Source: Planctomycetia bacterium (lineage in GTDB: Bacteria; Planctomycetota; Planctomycetia; Pirellulales; Thermoguttaceae). Taken from it: a DNA stretch of 59,894 bases. Within the stretch, counting starts at the first letter, position 1; the number at the start of each line of letters is the position of its first letter. The stretch lies in the NCBI GenBank assembly GCA_030535245.1, contig JAUNBJ010000007.1, forward strand, positions 1 through 59,894. The letters run 5' to 3'. A program made the translations under genes and the position numbers. The notes beneath the pieces are model-generated. The model saw only the letters and a program-made list of their open reading frames with translations, ran no database searches and had not been told where the DNA came from. Positions 54,366-59,894 of this stretch are shown here, one piece after another.

Positions 54366-54422
54366 CCCGATCCCGAACCTCCGCCGCTGAAAAAACGGTC
54401 CTGGAAACGGGCTTGCAGTAAA

Positions 54423-56597
54423 GTGCTTATGTGGGGAAGTTTAGCCGGGGGAGTTTATCATTGCGTCCTGGCGGTGGTATTTTCTCAGCTGGACGAGCGG
54501 GTGTTGAATCGACTGGGTACGGAGGATTTTGACCAGGTAACCTGTGGCGAGAAGGAACGGGATTTTCTCGGAACGGCATTACGTTTTCGGGACGTGGAGC
54601 TGCTCCATTCCCAGGAAGCGGACAGCCGTCGCAACATGATGATTCAGGATTTGTACGTGGATGTGTCGCCGTTGTTTTGGGGAAGGAATTTAAACGTTCG
54701 GGAAGTGCGGATGGACGGCGTTCGTTTTCCGTTGCTTTCGGCGGGGGGAACCTGGAAGAACCCGACCCTCCCCGTGGTGGGATTTACCGAGGATGCACAA
54801 AAACGGATGGATGCCCGGCTGGAACGGCTGGAATCGCTGGTTTATCTGGAAGGGGTTCGGGAGACGTACCTTCCGAAATACGAATCGCTTGCCCGGCAGC
54901 TTCGTGCGTTTAGCGCGGAAGCCGAGGAAATCCAGGCGGAGATGGTTTCGCTTTTGGGGACTTCGGAGATGACGCAGAAACTGGTGGACGAACATCCGGA
55001 GGAATGGGACGCGGTTCGCACGAAGGTGGAACGGCTGGTCGCCATTCGTACCGATTCGGAGAACGTCAAGACGCAGTGGAGCGATCTGAACAAGCAGGTG
55101 GCTGCCGACCTTTCCAAAGTTCAGGATAAAATCACGTGTGACGGGCAGGCGTTTTCCGAAATGCTGAAAGGGACGGTTCCAACGGAGGAAGCGTTGTCTG
55201 CCGACCTGTTTTCGACCGACGCACAACGGAAGCTAAACCAGTCCGCCGCGTGCGTGGACGCCCTGTGCGACATGGTGTTTGCCGCGATGGGAACCGGGGA
55301 AACACCGGCCCAAAGTGTGAAAACGTCGGGGGAAATCGACCTGTTCGGCCAGCGGTTTTCCTTCAGCGGGAACTGGAACACCCAAACGCAGGAGGGGTAT
55401 CAACGGTCGTTTTTCGGCACGCTCCAGCTTACGCCCACCGACGGCACGGCCCGCCCTGGAAACGACGCGACGCTCCGAATTTCGTGTCGGGAAAAAGCGA
55501 ACCTGCGGCAGAAATCCCTGACCGCAACCCTCCCGCTGGTTCAGGAAAACCGGACGTGGGGTTCGCCCCGGTCGTTCGCGTTGGATTCCTACTCGCAAGG
55601 GGGGCAGGCACAGCTGGATTTGACATTTTACAACGACGAAGTGCGTGGCAGCATGACGCTTGTCCGCAGCGGATTAACGTTGGCCGTTCCTCATAACGGT
55701 ACCCCCTGCAAGGCGATTCAGGAATATGTGGAAAAGCAGACCCGTTCGGAAAAAGATGCGTTGACCGTGGAGGTCGCCGTCTCCGGAACGTTGAAGTCGC
55801 CCAAGCTGGAATGCCGTTCAGCATGGGCGGCGGAACTGATTCCGGTATATACCGCCGCCATGAAGGAACTCAGCCGTCAAAAGCGGAGCGAACTGATCGC
55901 CAAAGTTTACGAAAAGCTGAAAAACGCCGAAACGATGTTCAACTGCTCGATCGACCCGTTCTATCAGGATATGGTCGCGTGCAGCGATAAGATTGTCCGG
56001 ATTACCGAAAGCATGTCGAAAGGGATCGTGTTCCGCGATTCCCAGGGAAGTGCGTACGAAGTCCCCGATTTGCCGATTTCCGACCGGGAACTTTCCGAAA
56101 TTCTCGCGATGGAGGAGGATGGGGAACTGCCGCAGTACGACCCGACCCTTGGCACGGAAAGCGAAGTCACCTCCCAGATCGGCTCGCGGGTGGAAACTCC
56201 GGAAACAGGTTTCCATGCGAAGTTTGTCCCGGTGAAAAAGGTGAACCTGATTGCAGAAATGAGCGATATTCCAGCTCCGGATGCGTCGAAACCGCTCCCC
56301 GTTCCGGTGGCGGTCTCCCCGATGGACCCGGCGGTGTTTGAAAAGAGTCCGCACATCCAACATGCGGAAACGCCCCTGCCGGTGGCGGCGAAAGAACCTG
56401 ACGAGGCGAAAGCTCCTGTTGCGGCCACGGTTCCGAATGACCCGCTGGACATTCAGCTTCCGGAGCTGGACGAAAACCTCCAGCCCATTCGCCCGGCGGC
56501 ATCCATTCCCGAGACGTCAACGTCCCCCGCAGCGCCGAAACCCCGCAGCAACATGCCTGTTCCGGCCATGCGTTCCACGACGCGATTCAAAGGATAA
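54423..56597 (+). CDS. TIGR03545/AsmA-like membrane-anchored protein (3' part of split gene)
   Basis: A 724-residue protein from GTG 54423 (ATG at 54429 also possible). A membrane segment (residues ~5-22, GSLAGGVYHCVLAVVFSQL) is followed by an AsmA-like beta domain (LYVDVSPLFWGRNLNVREVRMDGVRF) and a long coiled-coil region (about 120-220, ERLESLVYLEGVRE...), then a second beta region and a low-complexity, proline-rich tail. This matches the TIGR03545-type layout, rare proteins restricted to bacteria with an outer membrane. The natural start is probably 588 bp upstream at 53835. The usual TIGR03546 partner is not adjacent. Confidence 0.6.
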   Translation: MLMWGSLAGGVYHCVLAVVFSQLDERVLNRLGTEDFDQVTCGEKERDFLGTALRFRDVELLHSQEADSRRNMMIQDLYVDVSPLFWGRNLNVREVRMDGVRFPLLSAGGTWKNPTLPVVGFTEDAQKRMDARLERLESLVYLEGVRETYLPKYESLARQLRAFSAEAEEIQAEMVSLLGTSEMTQKLVDEHPEEWDAVRTKVERLVAIRTDSENVKTQWSDLNKQVAADLSKVQDKITCDGQAFSEMLKGTVPTEEALSADLFSTDAQRKLNQSAACVDALCDMVFAAMGTGETPAQSVKTSGEIDLFGQRFSFSGNWNTQTQEGYQRSFFGTLQLTPTDGTARPGNDATLRISCREKANLRQKSLTATLPLVQENRTWGSPRSFALDSYSQGGQAQLDLTFYNDEVRGSMTLVRSGLTLAVPHNGTPCKAIQEYVEKQTRSEKDALTVEVAVSGTLKSPKLECRSAWAAELIPVYTAAMKELSRQKRSELIAKVYEKLKNAETMFNCSIDPFYQDMVACSDKIVRITESMSKGIVFRDSQGSAYEVPDLPISDRELSEILAMEEDGELPQYDPTLGTESEVTSQIGSRVETPETGFHAKFVPVKKVNLIAEMSDIPAPDASKPLPVPVAVSPMDPAVFEKSPHIQHAETPLPVAAKEPDEAKAPVAATVPNDPLDIQLPELDENLQPIRPAASIPETSTSPAAPKPRSNMPVPAMRSTTRFKG

Positions 56598-56633
56598 AGG
56601 GAGGCCGTGCTTTCGCCTCTGGCCTCCCTATCC
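56592..56633 (+). terminator. Long hairpin over the stop codon of the split gene
   Basis: GGATA + GGGAGGCC (56592-56606) pairs with GGCCTCCC + TATCC (56621-56633), two unpaired A on the left arm; no T tract follows, so it may act as a transcript 3'-end stabiliser or a factor-assisted terminator. Confidence 0.5.
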
Positions 56634-56718
56634 GGGTACACCCCTTTGCGGCTGTTTCAACGATGGTACTTCCAATCTTTGGAAAGGAACACCACCCCTC
56701 AAACACCGCCGGAATAAA

Positions 56719-56746
56719 AATAATTATCAATTATCAATTATCAATT
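56719..56746. repeat. Heptamer tandem repeat (ATTATCA)n
   Basis: About three units of ATTATCA (TGATAAT on the other strand) between the convergent split gene and the HEAT-repeat gene; no further element in the rest of this 159-bp gap. Confidence 0.75.
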
Positions 56747-56756
56747 CAACAAGCCG

Positions 56757-58481
56757 TTATTTCTGAAGCTTGTACCTCTTAACGCGCTCGACAAGGTTTT
56801 TGTCGGTGCTGTTGTTGATTACCAGATCCATGGCCGGGCCAAAGACGTCCATATTTTGCTGCCGGAGCACGTTGTCATGTGCGTGGTCGGCGATTGCGTA
56901 GTAGGCGGCGTTGGCCAGAGCCGGGTCTTGGGCACATTCCACGGCAAATGCCAGGCTCTTGGCGGTACGGTTGGCAGCCAGACGGGAGAGGATCAGTTTC
57001 TTTTCGTCCACACGGGTGGCGATTTGGAACGCTTCCTGGAGTTTGGCCAGCTTCCCATCCTTGGAGATACCGATGCCGATTTTGTCGTCCGGCAGGGAAA
57101 TGACGCGGATAAACGCACGGAGGGCAGAGACGTTCTGTTCGGGCGTGTAGGTTTTATCCGTCGCGACGGAGAACATCTTGTCGGCGAATTTCGCGTTGGG
57201 CCAGACGGTCAGGGCACGAATGGCGGCGGCACGTACTTCGGCGTCGGTCGAGGCCAGGCCCTTGTTGACTTCCGCCATGGCGGCGTCGCCACCGGTACGG
57301 CCGATGATGGAATAAATATCCGCAATCGGGTATTTTCCCAACAGGGCGACGATGGGGGTGGCGTCGGCGTTGCACAGGGCTGCGATCAGATTTTCCGCAG
57401 CGTCCCGTTCTCCACTGGCGGGAAACTGGAGCGTGGAAGCGACCAGTTGCGGCACGTCGGCGGTGGTGCAGATTTTTACGACCTGCTGGAGCAGTGCAAG
57501 GCGATTGGCACATTCGGCGGCGGTGGTTTTGGCAAACACTTCGGCACGCACGTCGGTGGCACGGGTCGTCAGGATGGTCACAAGATCAAGCACACGTTGC
57601 GGTTCGGTCGCGGCGGCAAGTCGGGCTTTCAGGGCGGCGTCAAAACCGTCGGCGACGACAAAACCGGCCAGACGAATGGCCGTGTCGCGATTGTCGGTAG
57701 CCAACTGAGCGACGAAAAGGTCTGCGTCGTCTTTCGTGGCCAATTTTTCGAGTGCCAGGAAACCCGCTTTCCGGAGAATTTCGGAGTCGGATTTCAGGGC
57801 GTCCAACGCGTACTTGCGGTATTTCAGATCGCCACGGGCGGTCAGTCCGGCCAGCGTCTGGGCCTGAACCAACACGTCGAGTTGGTCGTAACCGGCCAGC
57901 CATTTTTCCACGTCAGCGTCGGAAGCGTTCGCCAATGCAAACGGCATGACTCCTTCCACCGGACGCCATGCGGGGAGCGGACGGTCGCGTTCGACCAGCG
58001 CGGCTTTGCAGGCGGCGGTCCCTTTTTTCAGGGCTTCCGCAGCTTCCGGGCCAGGAATTTTAGCCAGGCACGCGGCGGCAGCATCGGCAATCAACCGGTT
58101 GTCCGAACCAAGCAGGGGGGCGACGGCGGGAACTTCTTTGCCCGTCCCCAATACGGCCAACTGCTCCAGCAGCCAGACTTTGGTGGACGGCTGCAGGTTT
58201 TTGCCCAAAGCATCGACGATAAACGCGTTCAGGGCGGCGGTCTTTTCGGCGTTTTGGAACGCTTCGCCCATCAGGACACGAAATTCGTCGCGGGCCTTGA
58301 AAACTTCCAGATTCGCGTTCGGGTTGCCCGTGGTGCCAAGCCACGAAACGTTCGTCTCGGCGGTCAGGGCTTTGGAATAATCACTGTCCAGCCGATCGAG
58401 CAGGTCGCCAAAATCGGCCGCAGCAAGGCTCAACGCGCAACAGCACGTGGCCAGCAGAGGCATGAGGAAATATTTTTTCAT
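56757..58481 (-). CDS. Secreted HEAT-repeat protein
   Basis: A 574-residue exported protein (signal peptide MKKYFLMPLLATCCCALSLAAA). The rest is alpha-helical solenoid with HEAT/PBS-lyase-like repeats (for example VAPLLGSDNRLIADAAAACLAKI, ALDALKSDSEILRKAGFLALEKLA, ALAS-TDAEVRAAAIRALTVWP). No catalytic motif is seen. It follows the Gfo/Idh/MocA gene by 41 bp on the same strand and is probably cotranscribed; such pairs are common in planctomycete sugar-catabolic loci. Likely a periplasmic scaffold. Confidence 0.8.
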   Translation of the reverse strand: MKKYFLMPLLATCCCALSLAAADFGDLLDRLDSDYSKALTAETNVSWLGTTGNPNANLEVFKARDEFRVLMGEAFQNAEKTAALNAFIVDALGKNLQPSTKVWLLEQLAVLGTGKEVPAVAPLLGSDNRLIADAAAACLAKIPGPEAAEALKKGTAACKAALVERDRPLPAWRPVEGVMPFALANASDADVEKWLAGYDQLDVLVQAQTLAGLTARGDLKYRKYALDALKSDSEILRKAGFLALEKLATKDDADLFVAQLATDNRDTAIRLAGFVVADGFDAALKARLAAATEPQRVLDLVTILTTRATDVRAEVFAKTTAAECANRLALLQQVVKICTTADVPQLVASTLQFPASGERDAAENLIAALCNADATPIVALLGKYPIADIYSIIGRTGGDAAMAEVNKGLASTDAEVRAAAIRALTVWPNAKFADKMFSVATDKTYTPEQNVSALRAFIRVISLPDDKIGIGISKDGKLAKLQEAFQIATRVDEKKLILSRLAANRTAKSLAFAVECAQDPALANAAYYAIADHAHDNVLRQQNMDVFGPAMDLVINNSTDKNLVERVKRYKLQK

Positions 58482-58522
58482 GGAAAACTCCTTATTTTAT
58501 AGTAAAAGTTGAGGATGGGCGG

Positions 58523-59725
58523 TTAGTCGATAATCTGGTACGGGGCACGCTGAACCTTGGCGACCATGGCCGTGGCTTCGCGGTCGTTGACGAATTCCAT
58601 TTTTTCCTTATCCCACACGAGGTGCCGCTTCAGTTTGTACACGATGTTGCACAGGTGGCCGTAGTCGGACACGTTGGCCCCGTAGAAAACATCCTGGAAC
58701 GGACGCACTCGGTTGCGGACGCAGTAGAGGAAATCGGCGGCGATATGGGTCGCCCCACCGTTGTAACGACGCACGTTGACGGCATGTTTGGGCCGCAAAA
58801 GCGAATCGCGGCGGAACGTATACTCCCCTTCCGTACCGACGATATGGATGTTGCCGCGACCTTTGGTGCCATGGAAGAACTTCACGCCGTTTTCCATGAG
58901 AATCATCGCCCCGTCGTGCGGGTTTTCTTCGGTGTTCGGCGCAAAAACCTCTTTCGGGGCCACGCCGTCCATGCCGCAGGAATAGAGCGCACCACCGAAA
59001 TTATGACCGCCCCAGTCCCCCAGTCCGCCCGTGCCAAACACGGAATTGAAACGCCACGTCATCGGACGGATCGCTTCCTCGTTGTAGTCGAACCACGGGG
59101 CCTGCCCCAGCCAGGCGTCCCAGTCCAATTCGGCAGGCACCGGCTGCGGGGCGTAGATTCGCTCTCCCGGAGAACCGGCACACCCGGCGTAGATTTCCTT
59201 CACTTCACCGATAGCCCCCGACATGATGATCGGCGCCATGTACTGGCCGTAGTCCTCCATGACCCGCTGCGAGCCGCTGGAAACAACACGGTTGTACTTG
59301 CGGGCGGCGGCGACAATCTGACGGCTCTCCATCAGCGTGAACGTCAACGGCTTTTCGCAATACACATCCTTGCCCGCTTTGCAGGCGTCGATGGTCATCT
59401 TCGTATGCCAGTGGTCGGGAGCAGCAATCGAAACGACGTCCAGCTCCGGCATTTCCAGCATTTCCTGGTAATATTGGAACCCCTTCTGTCCGGGATTGTT
59501 GATCCGACGGGTGTCACAGTCGCAGACCGCAATGAATCGGGAACCGGGCTGAAGGCCAATGTTGCTTTTCCGCCAACCGTTACCGATCAGCCCCACGTTG
59601 ATGATGTCGTTCGGGGCGTAATTCCCGTCTTTTCCAAGCACGCGGCCCGGAAAAAAGAGCGGAGCCGCACATGCAGCCGTGCCCGCCAAAAAGCTCCGGC
59701 GGGTGAAATTCGTCTGTTTTTTCAT
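58523..59725 (-). CDS. Tat-exported Gfo/Idh/MocA-family oxidoreductase
   Basis: A 400-residue protein. A twin-arginine signal (TRRSFLAGTAACAAPLFF) directs a folded, NAD(P)-loaded enzyme across the membrane. The Rossmann domain has GLIGNGW near 44-50 and the family motif CEKPLTFTLMESRQ near 125; the C-terminal domain has GGLGDWGGHNFGGAL, with the active-site His typical of the family. It would oxidise or isomerise a sugar derivative in the periplasm. RBS AAAGGAAAA precedes the start. First gene of the pair with the HEAT protein. Confidence 0.9.
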   Translation of the reverse strand: MKKQTNFTRRSFLAGTAACAAPLFFPGRVLGKDGNYAPNDIINVGLIGNGWRKSNIGLQPGSRFIAVCDCDTRRINNPGQKGFQYYQEMLEMPELDVVSIAAPDHWHTKMTIDACKAGKDVYCEKPLTFTLMESRQIVAAARKYNRVVSSGSQRVMEDYGQYMAPIIMSGAIGEVKEIYAGCAGSPGERIYAPQPVPAELDWDAWLGQAPWFDYNEEAIRPMTWRFNSVFGTGGLGDWGGHNFGGALYSCGMDGVAPKEVFAPNTEENPHDGAMILMENGVKFFHGTKGRGNIHIVGTEGEYTFRRDSLLRPKHAVNVRRYNGGATHIAADFLYCVRNRVRPFQDVFYGANVSDYGHLCNIVYKLKRHLVWDKEKMEFVNDREATAMVAKVQRAPYQIID

Positions 59726-59777
59726 GTTTTTCCTTTCCTGAGAGAAATGGATGTTAAGGTAGGATAATCAATCCATC

Positions 59778-59806
59778 ATTTTGGACTTTAGAACACTCTT
59801 TGTCAA
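59778..59806 (-). promoter_or_regulatory. Promoter of the Gfo/Idh/MocA gene
   Basis: On the minus strand a consensus TTGACA (59801-59806) and a weak -10 CAAAAT (59778-59783) spaced by 17 bp. Confidence 0.55.
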
Positions 59807-59850
59807 CGGGGTGCCATTAAAAATTTTCTAATCAGAACGCAAATGGCGGA

Positions 59851-59894
59851 GTAATTGATAATTGATAATTGATGGTTAATGGTTAATGGTTAAT
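59851..59894. repeat. Composite heptamer repeat at the window end
   Basis: ATTGATA units pass into ATGGTTA units that run to the end of the window; the same order is seen at 10765 and 43536, so a further core may lie beyond the end. Confidence 0.85.

Overview
This 59.9 kb window reads as chromosomal DNA of a member of the Planctomycetota, most likely a host-associated or anaerobic Pirellulales-type lineage. The assignment is inferred from families typical of that phylum: a DUF1598-like secreted protein, a BatA/VWA membrane protein pair, a YTV-type repeat protein, a BRCT-MerR-TPR fusion, and a Tat-exported Gfo/Idh/MocA oxidoreductase. The genes are moderately GC-rich. The intergenic spaces are AT-rich and carry a family of 7-bp tandem repeats. 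I saw no tRNA, rRNA, CRISPR array, prophage or complete insertion sequence.

Layout. 1-5.3 kb: secreted esterase, UbiA-type prenyltransferase, DUF1598-like protein, TrmH-type RNA methyltransferase, M28/glutaminyl-cyclase-like metallopeptidase. 5.6-10.8 kb: rpsD, then a BatA-like and a VWA membrane protein. 11.0-21.6 kb (minus): a five-gene exported glycan operon with one GH38-like glycosidase, three GH13 paralogues and a beta-helix protein. 21.8-24.3 kb: NfnA/NfnB-type flavin/Fe-S oxidoreductase pair and a 58-aa ORF. 24.5-31.0 kb: complete tryptophan operon trpE-trpGD(fused)-trpC-trpF-trpB-trpA. 31.0-36.7 kb: dnaE and an MsbA-like ABC exporter. 36.7-41.9 kb (minus): YTV protein, BRCT-MerR-TPR protein, TPR protein, rpsT, coaD. 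42.2-44.3 kb: a solitary Septu/PtuA-like ATPase and an ECF sigma factor. 44.6-47.7 kb: thrS, hemE. 47.7-51.5 kb (minus): Fic protein, NrpR-like nitrogen regulator, glutamate dehydrogenase. 52-56.6 kb: a glycosidase-like TIM-barrel candidate and a TIGR03545/AsmA-like gene split by an in-frame stop codon. 56.8-59.7 kb (minus): HEAT-repeat protein and Gfo/Idh/MocA oxidoreductase.

How the genes fit together. Five secreted carbohydrate-active proteins behind one good promoter look like a self-contained glycan-degradation unit. The trp genes are translationally coupled by ATGA-type overlaps and run into dnaE, whose promoter lies inside the trpA reading frame. An archaeal-type NrpR regulator sits directly downstream of gdhA, whose upstream region is full of inverted repeats, suggesting 2-oxoglutarate-linked nitrogen control.

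The most unusual signals are: (1) heptameric repeats (ATGGTTA, ATTGATA and relatives) at ten or more intergenic sites, often flanking longer duplicated cores, one of which has been read into the C-terminus of TrpA; (2) a single-base nonsense codon (GAA to TAA) splitting the TIGR03545-like gene; (3) the gdhA/nrpR arrangement and its motif cluster; (4) the BRCT-MerR-TPR fusion; (5) a PtuA-like ATPase with no nuclease partner; (6) repeated hairpin leaders inside the glycan operon. All assignments rest on reading the sequence; no database search was run.
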